NCBI GenBank assembly: GCA_027066365.1
Contig: JAMONV010000044.1
Span: forward strand, 1 to 37,596
Source of the DNA: Flavobacteriales bacterium
GTDB taxonomy: Bacteria > Bacteroidota > Bacteroidia > Flavobacteriales > Flavobacteriaceae
DNA length: 37,596 bases
Direction of reading: 5' to 3'
Each line of letters opens with the position of its first letter. Positions within the stretch are counted from its first letter, which is position 1. The notes under the pieces were generated by a model that saw only the letters and a list, made by a program, of their open reading frames with translations, was not told where the DNA came from and did not search any database. Below are positions 20,098 to 29,912 of this stretch, piece by piece. A program made the position numbers and the translations under genes.

Positions 20098-20214
20098 ATG
20101 AAAGTCAGAGCATCATTAAAGAAAAGAAGTCCTGAGGACAAAATCGTGCGCCGGAAAGGGCGTTTGTATGTGATCAATAAGAAAAATCCGAGAAACAAAC
20201 AAAGACAAGGATAA
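20098..20214 (+). CDS. rpmJ: 50S ribosomal protein L36, zinc-free
   Basis: A 38-codon gene read between infA and rpsM, starting ATG 20098 and ending TAA 20214. The protein begins [20 protein letters not shown] and ends NPRNKQRQG, a clear L36. In zinc-binding L36 three Cys and one His hold the metal; here those positions are Ser, Asp, Asn and Asn, so the ribbon cannot bind zinc in the usual way. Confidence 0.96.
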   Translation: MKVRASLKKRSPEDKIVRRKGRLYVINKKNPRNKQRQG

Positions 20215-20216
20215 TT

Positions 20217-20591
20217 ATGGCACGTATAGCAGGAGTAGATTTGCCCAAAAACAAAAGAGGAGTGATAGCGCTCACCTACATATACGGAGTAGGGAGGAGT
20301 AGAGCGTCCGAAATATTGTCAAAAGCAGGTGTGAGCGAAGATAAACGCGTTCACGAATGGGACGAACATGATATAGCCGCCATACGTAAGGTAATCGGCG
20401 AATATAAATTGGAAGGAGCGCTTCGTAGTGAAGTGCAGATGAATATTAAACGTTTGATGGATATCGGCAGTTATCGCGGTATTCGTCATCGCTTGGGTTT
20501 ACCGTTGCGCGGTCAAAAAACCAAAAACAATTCGCGTACGCGTAAAGGAAAGCGTAAAACGGTGGCTAATAAGAAAAAAGCAACCAAATAA
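20217..20591 (+). CDS. rpsM: 30S ribosomal protein S13
   Basis: S13 sits at the top of the 30S head, bridges to the large subunit and touches P-site tRNA through its tail. The 124 residues begin [20 protein letters not shown] and contain [18 protein letters not shown] and the [35 protein letters not shown] tail. It lies 2 bases after rpmJ and opens the alpha-operon part. Confidence 0.97.
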   Translation: MARIAGVDLPKNKRGVIALTYIYGVGRSRASEILSKAGVSEDKRVHEWDEHDIAAIRKVIGEYKLEGALRSEVQMNIKRLMDIGSYRGIRHRLGLPLRGQKTKNNSRTRKGKRKTVANKKKATK

Positions 20592-20611
20592 ATGAAATAA
20601 GAGATTGAGTT

Positions 20612-20995
20612 ATGGCAAAGCAAAGTGCTAGAAAAAGAAAGGTAAAAGTAGATCCCGTCGGACAGGCGCACATTCAGGCGACATTTAATAATATTATTAT
20701 CACTTTAACGAATAACAACGGAGAAGTGATAGCATGGTCATCGGCCGGAAAGATGGGTTTCAAGGGATCCAAGAAAAATACGCCTTATGCGGCTCAAGTG
20801 GCTGCGGAAGATGCGGCCAAGTCTGCTTATGAGGCCGGATTGCGCCGGGTGCGTGTATTTGTGAAGGGCCCCGGAAACGGAAGAGAGTCGGCTATCAGAA
20901 CTATCCACAATAATGGTATTGAAGTGATTGAGATAGTCGATGTAACGCCTATACCTCATAATGGTTGCCGTCCGCCCAAGCGACGAAGAGTTTAA
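20612..20995 (+). CDS. rpsK: 30S ribosomal protein S11
   Basis: S11 forms part of the 30S platform next to the mRNA exit. The 127 residues include the family segments [46 protein letters not shown] and the conserved C-terminus [16 protein letters not shown]. Confidence 0.97.
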   Translation: MAKQSARKRKVKVDPVGQAHIQATFNNIIITLTNNNGEVIAWSSAGKMGFKGSKKNTPYAAQVAAEDAAKSAYEAGLRRVRVFVKGPGNGRESAIRTIHNNGIEVIEIVDVTPIPHNGCRPPKRRRV

Positions 20996-21023
20996 TCCGT
21001 AAAAATCAGAAGCATAAAGTATT

Positions 21024-21629
21024 ATGGCACGATACAGAGGACCAAAAACCAAAATAGCACGACGATTCGGAGATCCGATATTCGGGCAAGACAAGTATTT
21101 CGAACGGCGTAAATATCCGCCGGGACAACACGGATTGATGCGTAAACGCCGAAAAAAATCCCAATACGCCATTCAATTGGATGCCAAGCAAAAAGCCAAA
21201 TATACTTACGGCATTCTTGAAAAGCAATTTAAGAATCTTTTTAAGAAAGCGGCCCAAGCCGGAGGTAATACGGGTGAAGTTTTGATGCAACTTTTGGAAT
21301 CGCGGTTGGATAATGTTGTCTACCGGATGGGGATTGCACCCACGCGCAGAGCGGCTCGTCAATTGGTAAGTCATCGACATATTACCGTCAATGGCCGCGT
21401 AGTGAATATCCCTTCTTTTCAATTGCGTCCGGGCGACCGGGTGGGTGTTCGTGTAAAATCGCGTAGCTTGCAAGTTATCCAAGAATCTTTGGCCAACAAC
21501 CGAAATAATTATGAATGGCTAACCTGGGATAGCGATAAGATGGAAGGCGTATTCAATGCCCGACCGGAGCGCGTTCAAATTCCGGAAAATATCGAGGAGC
21601 ATTTGATCGTCGAATTGTATTCCAAGTAA
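21024..21629 (+). CDS. rpsD: 30S ribosomal protein S4
   Basis: S4 is one of the two assembly-initiating proteins of the 30S subunit, and in E. coli it represses the alpha operon. The 201 residues lack the N-terminal Cys cluster found in zinc-binding S4 proteins. The S4 RNA-binding domain is visible as [47 protein letters not shown] (about 91-137). Confidence 0.97.
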   Translation: MARYRGPKTKIARRFGDPIFGQDKYFERRKYPPGQHGLMRKRRKKSQYAIQLDAKQKAKYTYGILEKQFKNLFKKAAQAGGNTGEVLMQLLESRLDNVVYRMGIAPTRRAARQLVSHRHITVNGRVVNIPSFQLRPGDRVGVRVKSRSLQVIQESLANNRNNYEWLTWDSDKMEGVFNARPERVQIPENIEEHLIVELYSK

Positions 21630-21652
21630 TCATTAAATTAATCATTGAACCT

Positions 21653-22651
21653 ATGTCAGGATTAAAATTAAATTTTCAAAAACCGGATAAGGTTTCGCAA
21701 ATATCTTCCACCGACCGCAAGGGTTCCTTTGAATTCAAACCTTTGGAACCGGGATACGGATTAACTATCGGCAATGCATTACGACGGGTATTACTTTCGT
21801 CGTTGGAAGGATATGCCATTACTTCGGTTCGAATCCAAGGAGTGGATCATGAGTTCAGCACAATTGAAGGTGTTGTGGAAGATGTTACATCCATTATATT
21901 GAACTTGAAGCAAATTCGATTTAAACTTAAAGTGGATGACGATATCGAATCGGAGAAGAATGATATTAAAATTGCCGGAAAAGAAGTTATCATGGCGGGA
22001 GATTTGCAACCGTTTATCAAGTCGTTTGAAATCCTGAATCCCGAATTGGAATTGGTGCATTTAGAGCCGGATGTCAAATTGGATTTCACCATTACCATAG
22101 GGAAAGGGCGAGGATATGTTCCTTCCGAAGAAAACAAAACGGAAGGGATGCCTTTGGGAACGATTTTCATGGATTCGGTTCACACGCCGATTAAGCACGT
22201 TAAATATACGGTTGAAAATTATCGTGTAGGTCAAAAAACCGATTATGAACGTTTGGTAATCGACGTTGAGACCGACGGTTCCATAACACCGCGTCAGGCA
22301 TTGACCGAATCGGCCAAGATTTTGATTCAACATTTTGTGCTTTTTTCCGACGAAAAAATAACCTTAGATGATTCCTCTGTTCAGGAAGAACCGGTCGAAT
22401 TGGATGATAAATCCATTCACATGCGCCAATTGTTGAAAACCGAAATCAAAGATTTGAACTTGGGATCGCGCACATTGAATTGTTTGCAGTCGGCCGATAT
22501 TCATACATTGGGAGATTTGGTGCAATATAACAAGAACGATTTGTTGAAATTGCGCAATTTCGGAAAAAAATCTTTGGATGATTTGGTGCGTGTGGTGGAA
22601 GAAAAAGGTTTATCCTTCGGCATGGATTTGTCAAAATATAAACTTGATTAA
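21653..22651 (+). CDS. rpoA: DNA-directed RNA polymerase subunit alpha
   Basis: The alpha subunit dimerises to scaffold RNA polymerase assembly, and its C-terminal domain contacts UP elements and activators. The 332 residues contain the N-terminal domain signature [27 protein letters not shown] (about 32-58) and the C-terminal domain (about 255-325) with two helix-hairpin-helix motifs: [26 protein letters not shown] and [28 protein letters not shown]. It is 23 bases after rpsD and 28 before rplQ. Confidence 0.97.
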   Translation: MSGLKLNFQKPDKVSQISSTDRKGSFEFKPLEPGYGLTIGNALRRVLLSSLEGYAITSVRIQGVDHEFSTIEGVVEDVTSIILNLKQIRFKLKVDDDIESEKNDIKIAGKEVIMAGDLQPFIKSFEILNPELELVHLEPDVKLDFTITIGKGRGYVPSEENKTEGMPLGTIFMDSVHTPIKHVKYTVENYRVGQKTDYERLVIDVETDGSITPRQALTESAKILIQHFVLFSDEKITLDDSSVQEEPVELDDKSIHMRQLLKTEIKDLNLGSRTLNCLQSADIHTLGDLVQYNKNDLLKLRNFGKKSLDDLVRVVEEKGLSFGMDLSKYKLD

Positions 22652-22679
22652 TTGATCCCGTATAAAGACTGTAAGCATT

Positions 22680-23201
22680 ATGAGACATAGAAAGAAATTC
22701 AATCATTTGGGTAGAAAGGCAGGACATCGCAAAGCCTTGTTACGTAATATGGCCACTTCGTTAATTATGCATAAGCGTATCAACACGACCTTAGCCAAGG
22801 CCAAAGCATTGCGTATGTTTTTGGAACCTATCGTAACACGTTCCAAAGAAGATACCATGCATAACCGGCGAATGGTTTTTCGCAAGTTGAATAACAAATA
22901 TGCGGTAACCGAGCTTTTCCGTAATATTTCGCCCAAAGTGGCAGACCGTCCGGGTGGATATTTGCGTATTATAAAGTTAGGAAATCGTGCGGGAGATAAT
23001 GCGGAAATGGCCATGATCGAATTTGTGGATTTCAATACCACATATAACACCGAAAAAACAACTAAGAAAACACGTCGTAGAAGAAGGAAGAAGAAAACCG
23101 CCGAATCTGCGGGAGTAACCGGCCAAAGCGAACAAACCCAAACGCAGGAGCAATCCGGCGAAAAGAACGAGGGCGGCGAAAAAGATCAAGGCGAAGAATA
23201 A
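22680..23201 (+). CDS. rplQ: 50S ribosomal protein L17 with charged C-terminal extension
   Basis: L17 surrounds the tunnel exit on the 50S surface. The first 119 residues are the ordinary family core ([20 protein letters not shown], then [13 protein letters not shown]-like and [10 protein letters not shown]-like segments, here read as [15 protein letters not shown] and [28 protein letters not shown]). The remaining 54 residues are a low-complexity extension, first strongly basic ([11 protein letters not shown]) and then Gln/Glu/Gly-rich and acidic. Extensions of this kind occur in Bacteroidota. It is the last gene of the block and is followed by a terminator. Confidence 0.96.
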   Translation: MRHRKKFNHLGRKAGHRKALLRNMATSLIMHKRINTTLAKAKALRMFLEPIVTRSKEDTMHNRRMVFRKLNNKYAVTELFRNISPKVADRPGGYLRIIKLGNRAGDNAEMAMIEFVDFNTTYNTEKTTKKTRRRRRKKKTAESAGVTGQSEQTQTQEQSGEKNEGGEKDQGEE

Positions 23202-23224
23202 TCGTGCAATAGTGGAAAAAATTG

Positions 23225-23263
23225 AAAAAAACTGCCTTTTAACAGGTGGTTTTTTTCTTTTTT
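23225..23263 (+). terminator. Rho-independent terminator after rplQ
   Basis: ACTGCC at 23231-23236 pairs with GGTGGT at 23245-23250, with two G-T pairs, flanked by an A run before and a long T run after (extending to 23263). It closes the 32-gene ribosomal block and separates it from eno. Confidence 0.7.
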
Positions 23264-23267
23264 GCAT

Positions 23268-23275
23268 TAAGTTTC
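23268..23275 (+). promoter_or_regulatory. Possible -7 element for eno
   Basis: TAAGTTTC matches the TAnnTTTG consensus in all fixed positions but the last. It lies 17 bases before the eno start, between the rplQ terminator and the gene. No convincing -33 element was found. An AAGGAG sequence at 23285-23290 is present but only 2 bases from the ATG, closer than a normal Shine-Dalgarno. Confidence 0.3.
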
Positions 23276-23286
23276 GCCAAAATTAA

Positions 23287-24579
<1,293 letters not shown>

Positions 24580-24600
24580 TTGGCAGTCATTTCATGTGAA

Positions 24601-24630
24601 AAAAAGTCCCGGTTTTGCCGGGATTTTTTT
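24601..24630. terminator. Bidirectional terminator between eno and the beta-helix lipoprotein gene
   Basis: TCCCGG at 24607-24612 pairs with CCGGGA at 24618-24623 around a TTTTG loop. There is an A run before and a T run after, so it can end transcription from both sides. On the minus strand it follows, and its T run overlaps, the stop codon of the lipoprotein gene. Confidence 0.8.
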
Positions 24631-26155
24631 ATTGATCGAAATCGGTGTGCTTATAGGCGCCGGCATCGGGACTGTCGGTTCGATTGACGCCGCGTATATC
24701 CAAGGGAAATTGTGCCGTGATTGACGGATCGCCGATATTGATGGCAGCACTATTAAGTCCGATTCGCAATTTGTTTTCCTCCGTGGATTCAAAATCAGGA
24801 TTTTCATTTAAAATATTGGAAGAGAAATATGTTGGATTGTTCCAGTCCAAATAATCTTGACGGAATTGGTTTTGGGGGTCGTCGAATTTGACCAAATTGT
24901 GAGAAAGCCGGAAAGAGAAATCGGCATTTTCGTTTTTTTCGGCGTAAAATTCGACCGGACGGTTTCCGTAAATGATCGAATTATTAATATTACATTGTGT
25001 TAAATCGTTGACCAATATTGTTTCATTACCTTGGTTGTCATAGGTTTGATAAAAATTGCTGATATAAACGGCGGAAAAGGGTAAATTTCTAATGGCATTG
25101 GAATAATTGGCAAAGGTGCAATGGTTGAAATTATAATTGCCGCCCAATTGAAGGCTTAATGCCGATCCGCCGAAGTTATTAAATATCAAATTATATCCGG
25201 ATACTTTGGAGGCGATGGCAATCATTCCGTATGCGGACATATTGTAGATTTGGGTATTATTTATTTCAAGCACTTGATCGCCGTTTTGGTTGGGAGGGTA
25301 AGCGATGACTCCCGCTACGGCATTTTTAATGATGGCATAATTAATCCGGTTGTTTAGACTTCCTTGTTTCAGCCAAATAAAATTCCACATTCCGGGAACA
25401 TTTTCAAAATCGGGTTGCATGCGGTCGTCTTCGAGTATGACTTCGCGGCCTAATTGTCCGTTAATGCGAATCGATGCGTTTTCATAAACTACAATGCCCG
25501 AATTGAAGTGAAAATAAATGTGTGCTCCGGCTTCCACGGTGAGTGTTTTTCCGGGAGCAACGCCCAAATGGCCGTAAATAACGGTTGGTTTGTCGGCGGT
25601 GATGGTTGTATCGGAACGGATCATAAATCCGGCTACACGTATGGGTGTTCCGTCTTGATAGGTGCCCACTTGAATGGAATCCACGCTGTGATCGGCATAA
25701 CGGCGCGGATAGAGAAAATAGGCGTCTTTAACGAATGCCGTAAGCAAAAGCGTATCAATGGTACTTTCGTCGGAAATCAGGAGGCTTTCTTCATATACCG
25801 GGTCGGAGAGGCGGGAAGCGTCGGCCGTGAATTCTACGAACACATAAATGCTGTCTTCGGGCGGGATGGTCACGTTGGAAAATGTTTTCCCCGGAACGCC
25901 GTCCACATTAAATCTGAAAAAACTTGCTTCGCCTTGATTGGTTTGAATTCGATTGAGCCGAATGGTTTTTTTCGATGTATTGTAGATTTTGAAAGTATAT
26001 GCGGGTGATGAAATTCGAGTGAATACCGAATCGAGGAAAAGAGTGTCGGTAGATAGGCGAAAATCGCCATAGGAAGGATAAATTTTAAATTTTTTTCTGC
26101 ACGAAAATTGCAATACAGCAATCAAAATGAATATTCCGGTTATGATTTTTTTCAT
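24629..26155 (-). CDS. Predicted beta-helix lipoprotein of unknown function
   Basis: The 508-residue protein begins with a lipoprotein signal peptide ending LQFSC (Cys19). Residues about 40-140 look like an immunoglobulin-like domain of the kind that recognises repeated envelope motifs (FTRISSPAYTFKIYNTSKKTIRLNRI and VEFTADASRL). From about residue 200 the sequence has repeated short strands with Asn ladders typical of right-handed parallel beta-helices (GHLGVAPGKTLTVEAGAHIYFHFNSGIVV, then INNTQIYNMSAYGMIAIASK, NFNHCTFANYSNAIRN, CNINNSIIYGNRP). The end, AINIGDPSITAQFPLDIRGVNRTDSPDAGAYK, resembles the closing motif seen in many Bacteroidota beta-helix proteins. It is the last gene of a minus-strand run beginning with lpdA. 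Enzyme activity cannot be inferred. Confidence 0.75.
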   Translation of the reverse strand: MKKIITGIFILIAVLQFSCRKKFKIYPSYGDFRLSTDTLFLDSVFTRISSPAYTFKIYNTSKKTIRLNRIQTNQGEASFFRFNVDGVPGKTFSNVTIPPEDSIYVFVEFTADASRLSDPVYEESLLISDESTIDTLLLTAFVKDAYFLYPRRYADHSVDSIQVGTYQDGTPIRVAGFMIRSDTTITADKPTVIYGHLGVAPGKTLTVEAGAHIYFHFNSGIVVYENASIRINGQLGREVILEDDRMQPDFENVPGMWNFIWLKQGSLNNRINYAIIKNAVAGVIAYPPNQNGDQVLEINNTQIYNMSAYGMIAIASKVSGYNLIFNNFGGSALSLQLGGNYNFNHCTFANYSNAIRNLPFSAVYISNFYQTYDNQGNETILVNDLTQCNINNSIIYGNRPVEFYAEKNENADFSFRLSHNLVKFDDPQNQFRQDYLDWNNPTYFSSNILNENPDFESTEENKLRIGLNSAAINIGDPSITAQFPLDIRGVNRTDSPDAGAYKHTDFDQ

Positions 26156-26195
26156 GTTTATAAAACGGAAATCTTTCGATAAAATTGTTGCTTTG

Positions 26196-26597
26196 TTAGT
26201 TATTGGGGGCTCCTTGCTCGATCCATGCTTTGATTTTATTGATGTCGGATTGGGGTAACGAGCTTCCCAAGGGCATGTTGGAGCCGTAGGCGCCTGAGCC
26301 GTCTATTTTCTTATACAGGACGGAATTTTCCGGATCGCCGGGTTTTACGCGCAATGCATTATAGCCGGAAGCGGAAGTGTTGACCAATTGGGAATAGGAT
26401 TGTCCTTGACTTAAATCCAAATTTCCCGATGACGGATGGCAAGAAGTGCAGTAATTATCGAAAATGGGTTGAATATGATTGACAAAGGAAATCGGATCTG
26501 TATCGGTTTCGGGTTCAACCGGTCCTTTATCCATTTTGCATCCGGCTATTCCAAGCAACAAAAGTGATACGACAATGATATATTCGGTTGTTTTCAT
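26196..26597 (-). CDS. Small cytochrome c lipoprotein
   Basis: A 133-residue lipoprotein with a lipobox LGIAGC (Cys20) and one heme c site, CTSCH (Cys50, Cys53, His54). The probable axial Met is in NMPLG (Met108). The spacing and the segment SVLYKKIDGSGAYGSNMP followed by INKIKAWIEQGAPNN match the single-heme domains often found at the end of large Bacteroidota and Planctomycetes membrane cytochromes. It would sit on the periplasmic side of a membrane and shuttle electrons. It lies 21 bases downstream of the cytochrome-barrel gene and 40 bases upstream of the beta-helix lipoprotein gene. Confidence 0.85.
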   Translation of the reverse strand: MKTTEYIIVVSLLLLGIAGCKMDKGPVEPETDTDPISFVNHIQPIFDNYCTSCHPSSGNLDLSQGQSYSQLVNTSASGYNALRVKPGDPENSVLYKKIDGSGAYGSNMPLGSSLPQSDINKIKAWIEQGAPNN

Positions 26598-26618
26598 ATG
26601 ACTTGATTTTCGGATATT

Positions 26619-27833
26619 TTAGAAAAATCGAATCAGATTAAATCCCAAAGATAGCCCTTCTTTTCCGGGTCGAAAAGAGTTGTGTGTATAGAGATTTTGC
26701 GGCAGAATGCGATCGCTGTTTGACAAGGTGATTTGAAAGACATGCTTGCCGCTGCTGGCGATTTCGTAAGCTAATGCCCAAGGGCGGGTTCGCTTGCGGA
26801 AAACGAAGCTGTATTCGATACTTACGGCCGACATGAAACCGGTTTTCAGGCGGATGATAAAAGGAATTGCCGGGGTGAAATTGGCTTCGCCGGGGGGAGC
26901 TAAGTTTCGCCAGATAAGTTCAAATCCTGTTTGTGCTGAAATGAAGCGATTAAACTTTCGCGCCAATAATAATTGTGTATCATAGGAGAGCCTGTGCGCA
27001 AAAGTGTATGTGAAAGGTTCTCCGTTTTCAAAGGTGGTTCCTTCGGGTATGACGGGTGCTTTTTCGGTGGATATGGCTACATTTTCATAAACGACCCAAT
27101 CCAATGGCACCAGTTCGTTTTGTTCCACGATTTTGTATTTCAGACCCAAATCGTAGAATTTTCCGTAGCGTGTCCGTCCTATTTCCGCTTGCAGGTTTTT
27201 TCCGATTTTAAAAACGGCTGCGACGCGTATGTTGGAAGCCAAATCCAACCCGAGAAAGTTTCTCCATATTCCTTCGTCGGCTTTGATGGCGCCGAACCGG
27301 TGTTGGATGATAAAAGACCATTGCTTGGCGGGAATGAGTGTTGTGGTATTGAGGTTGACGGCTTTGTCGAAAGGGAAAATTTGAATATGTTTCGTAGAGG
27401 CTTTTGGGACTGTTACGACCGGTTTTCGGTATTTGACCGGGGTGTTGTTTTTATTAAAGCTGCGAATGTATTGTACCAATGCCCAACGTTCTTTTTCGGA
27501 CAGGATATTTTCGTAACCCGCCATGGCACCGCGTCCGGTGGTAATTTTCCAAAACAAAGCTCCGTCGGTTTGGTTTTGCACTTTTTCCGAAGTCAAATCG
27601 GCGGGCGGTGGATTCAGGGTTTTGAGCATAAGCGGATCGCCTTTGCCGTCGATACCGTGGCAAGCGACACACATATTCTTAAATATTTTCATCCCCCTTG
27701 CCAATTGATTTTGGTCGCCGGCGTAGGGATTTTTTAGTTGATTGACGGTTTCCGGTGCTTTCCATTGTTGTGCATGGAAAGAAAATATAAATAGAAAAAA
27801 AATGAGGGTTAAGATGGATCTTTTCCGTTTCAT
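26619..27833 (-). CDS. Cytochrome c domain fused to a DUF5777-type outer-membrane barrel
   Basis: The 404-residue protein has a signal peptide (residues 1-22), then a cytochrome c domain (about 38-128) with CVACH (Cys55, Cys58, His59) and a probable axial Met in GRGAMAGY (Met104). From about 165 to the end it is a strand-rich domain with the pattern SFIIQHRFGAIKADEGIWRNFLGLDLASNIRVAAVFKIGKNLQAEIGRTRYGKFYDLGLKYKIV, which resembles the DUF5777 beta-barrel family; the chain ends in FF. A barrel carrying a heme domain could pass electrons at or across the outer membrane, but this is inference. It starts 10 bases after the lpdA stop codon, so it is in the same operon, followed by a second cytochrome c. 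In other Bacteroidota, as far as I recall, DUF5777 proteins and cytochromes are usually separate genes. Confidence 0.8.
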   Translation of the reverse strand: MKRKRSILTLIFFLFIFSFHAQQWKAPETVNQLKNPYAGDQNQLARGMKIFKNMCVACHGIDGKGDPLMLKTLNPPPADLTSEKVQNQTDGALFWKITTGRGAMAGYENILSEKERWALVQYIRSFNKNNTPVKYRKPVVTVPKASTKHIQIFPFDKAVNLNTTTLIPAKQWSFIIQHRFGAIKADEGIWRNFLGLDLASNIRVAAVFKIGKNLQAEIGRTRYGKFYDLGLKYKIVEQNELVPLDWVVYENVAISTEKAPVIPEGTTFENGEPFTYTFAHRLSYDTQLLLARKFNRFISAQTGFELIWRNLAPPGEANFTPAIPFIIRLKTGFMSAVSIEYSFVFRKRTRPWALAYEIASSGKHVFQITLSNSDRILPQNLYTHNSFRPGKEGLSLGFNLIRFF

Positions 27834-27843
27834 GGATCGGTTT

Positions 27844-29247
27844 TTAGAGATGAATCGCTTCGCCGTAGGCGTCCGCCACTGCTTCCAATACCGCTTCGCT
27901 CATGGTAGGGTGGGGGTGAATGGTTTTGAGTAAAGTATGTCCGGTGGCTTCCGCTTTGCGTGCCGCTACGATTTCGGCAATCATTTCCGTAACATTGGCG
28001 CCGATCATGTGTGCGCCTAGGATTTCGTCGTATTTTTTATCGATAATGATTTTAACGAAGCCGTCTGTTTTACCTGCCGCTTTGGCTTTTCCGCTAGCGG
28101 TAAACGGGAATTTACCCACCAAAATTTCATATCCGGCGTTCAAAGCTTGTTTTTCGGTATAACCAACGGAAGCAATTTCGGGTGAAGTATAGATATTGGA
28201 TGGAATATTGTTGTAATCAATGGGTTCGGGATTTAATCCTTTGATATTTTCCACGCAAGTAATACCTTCGGCTGAGGCAACGTGTGCCAAAGCGGGCGTA
28301 TCGATTACATCACCAATTGCATAATAACCTTCGACATTGGTGCGGTAAAAAGTATCGACTTTGATTTTTCCTTTTTTTGTTTCGATACCGATTTCTTTCA
28401 GGCCTATATTTTCGATGTTGGCTTGAATTCCTACGGCACTTAAAACCACTTCCGCTTTCAGTTCGCCATCGCCTTTTTTGTTTTTGTAGAATAATTTTAC
28501 GACCTCATCCGAGGTTTCGGCGCCGGTGATTTCGGTGCCGGTCATCACTTTGATTTTATTTTTTTTGAAGCTTCGTTCCAGTTGTTTGCTGATCTCTTCG
28601 TCTTCCAAAGGAAGCAGGTGCGGCAAATATTCCACAAGGGTCACTTTTGTGCCCATGCTGTGATAAAAGTAGGCCATTTCCACACCAATAGCTCCGGAGC
28701 CGACGATAATCATGCTTTGTGGTAATTTATCAAGGGTGAGTGCTTTTCGGTAGCCAATGATTTTTTGATTGTCAATAGGCAAAAAAGGCAATTGTTTGGC
28801 GCGCGCTCCCGTAGCAATTATGATATGTTGCGCTTGGAGCGATTCCGTTTCTTTTTCTCCTTCGTTATTGAACCGGGTAACTTCCACTTGTTTGCCCGGC
28901 AGCACTTTCCCGCGTCCGTAAATTACATTGATGTTATTTTTACGCATCAGGAATTCCACACCTTTACTCATTGCCTTGGCCACCTGACGGCTTCGTTCGA
29001 TTACTTGTTCGAAGGCAGGTGCGGTTTGGCCGGTTTCAATACCGTATTGACCGGCATGTTTAATATAATTGTAAACTTCGGCGCTTTTCATTAAGGCTTT
29101 GGTGGGAATGCATCCCCAGTTGAGGCAAACGCCTCCCAAATTTTCTTTTTCCACGACGGCGGTTTTCATTCCCAATTGCGCGGCACGAATGGCGGCCACA
29201 TATCCGCCGGGTCCGCTTCCAATGATAATCAGGTCGTATGTTTTCAT
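27844..29247 (-). CDS. lpdA: Dihydrolipoyl dehydrogenase
   Basis: The FAD enzyme (E3) that reoxidises dihydrolipoamide with NAD+ in the pyruvate, 2-oxoglutarate and branched-chain 2-oxoacid dehydrogenase complexes and the glycine cleavage system. The 467 residues show the FAD-binding GSGPGG (about 10-15), the redox disulfide GGVCLNWGCIPTK (Cys41, Cys46), an NAD-binding GSGAIGVEMA, and the second FAD motif YAIGDVIDTPALAHVASAEG. The active-site HPHPTMSE (His446 with Glu451) lies near the C-terminus. It has its own promoter, divergent from osmC, and is directly followed by cytochrome c genes, which is unusual for E3. Confidence 0.96.
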   Translation of the reverse strand: MKTYDLIIIGSGPGGYVAAIRAAQLGMKTAVVEKENLGGVCLNWGCIPTKALMKSAEVYNYIKHAGQYGIETGQTAPAFEQVIERSRQVAKAMSKGVEFLMRKNNINVIYGRGKVLPGKQVEVTRFNNEGEKETESLQAQHIIIATGARAKQLPFLPIDNQKIIGYRKALTLDKLPQSMIIVGSGAIGVEMAYFYHSMGTKVTLVEYLPHLLPLEDEEISKQLERSFKKNKIKVMTGTEITGAETSDEVVKLFYKNKKGDGELKAEVVLSAVGIQANIENIGLKEIGIETKKGKIKVDTFYRTNVEGYYAIGDVIDTPALAHVASAEGITCVENIKGLNPEPIDYNNIPSNIYTSPEIASVGYTEKQALNAGYEILVGKFPFTASGKAKAAGKTDGFVKIIIDKKYDEILGAHMIGANVTEMIAEIVAARKAEATGHTLLKTIHPHPTMSEAVLEAVADAYGEAIHL

Positions 29248-29273
29248 AGATTTGTAAGCTTGATAAAGATGTT

Positions 29274-29281
29274 CAAATATA
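29274..29281 (-). promoter_or_regulatory. -7 element for lpdA
   Basis: On the minus strand this reads TATATTTG, a full match to the Bacteroidota -7 consensus, 26 bases upstream of the lpdA start. No clear -33 TTG at 19-20 bases. It lies back-to-back with the osmC -7 element about 80 bases away. Confidence 0.5.
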
Positions 29282-29363
29282 CAAAAAATAAGGTTTTATC
29301 GCTGAGGCAGGACGATTGGCTTTGTAATAGGCAAGCGACCTGCTTCAGTTTTGTCGATTTGTG

Positions 29364-29371
29364 TAAATTTG
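29364..29371 (+). promoter_or_regulatory. -7 element for the OsmC-family gene
   Basis: TAAATTTG, a full match to TAnnTTTG, lies 19 bases upstream of the ATG at 29391. The only nearby TTG (29351-29353) is too close to serve as a standard -33 element. Confidence 0.5.
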
Positions 29372-29390
29372 CACAAAATTTTTAAGCAAT

Positions 29391-29819
29391 ATGAAATACG
29401 TAAAATTACAATGGCAACGCGGATTGGCTTTTGATGCATATACGTCGGGATTGGACAAACCTTTACCTTTGGACGGAGAGGAAAAATTTGGCGGACGCGG
29501 TTATGGATACAATGCCAAGCCGTTGATGCTGGTTTCATTGGCCGGATGCACCGGAATGGATGTGGCTTCATTGATGAAAAAAATGCGGGTGGACGAACAA
29601 GTATCGGATTTCTTTGTGGAAGTGGATGCGCATATGACCGAAGAACATCCGAAATATTATGACAAAGTGCATGTGAAATACACTTTTAAAGGAAAAAACC
29701 TCGACCGTGCCAAGCTGACCAAAGCGGTGGATTTGTCCCGTAATCGCTATTGCGGTGTTTATCACATGTTTCGTTCTTTTGCTGAAGTAACGCACGAAAT
29801 TATCTTTGATGAAGAATAA
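29391..29819 (+). CDS. OsmC/Ohr-family protein
   Basis: The 142-residue protein has the OsmC fold signature with two cysteines in the expected places: Cys53 in SLAGCTGMDV and Cys121 in NRYCGVYHMF. In OsmC and Ohr the pair forms the peroxidatic disulfide that reduces organic hydroperoxides. The glycine-rich stretch GGRGYGYNAKPLMLVSLAGC is typical of the YhfA/OsmC branch found in many bacteria rather than Ohr itself. The gene is monocistronic between its own promoter and a terminator, divergent from lpdA. Peroxide reduction is inferred from the cysteines and not certain. Confidence 0.88.
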   Translation: MKYVKLQWQRGLAFDAYTSGLDKPLPLDGEEKFGGRGYGYNAKPLMLVSLAGCTGMDVASLMKKMRVDEQVSDFFVEVDAHMTEEHPKYYDKVHVKYTFKGKNLDRAKLTKAVDLSRNRYCGVYHMFRSFAEVTHEIIFDEE

Positions 29820-29857
29820 TTAATAATTTTCTCTGCGTAATCGATAAGCAAAAAACG

Positions 29858-29889
29858 AACGCCGGCCCTAAAAAAAACCGGCGTTTTTT
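29858..29889. terminator. Bidirectional terminator after the OsmC-family gene
   Basis: AACGCCGG at 29858-29865 pairs with CCGGCGTT at 29878-29885. T runs follow on the plus strand and, because of the upstream A run, also on the minus strand. It serves both osmC and the convergent gene ending at 29913. Confidence 0.8.
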
Positions 29890-29912
29890 ATTAACCTGAA
29901 AACAAAGTGTCT

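Noticed and set aside
26973-27737. 254-codon plus-strand frame opposite the cytochrome-barrel gene
   Set aside because: It is long only because of base composition; the minus-strand frame has a signal peptide and heme site.
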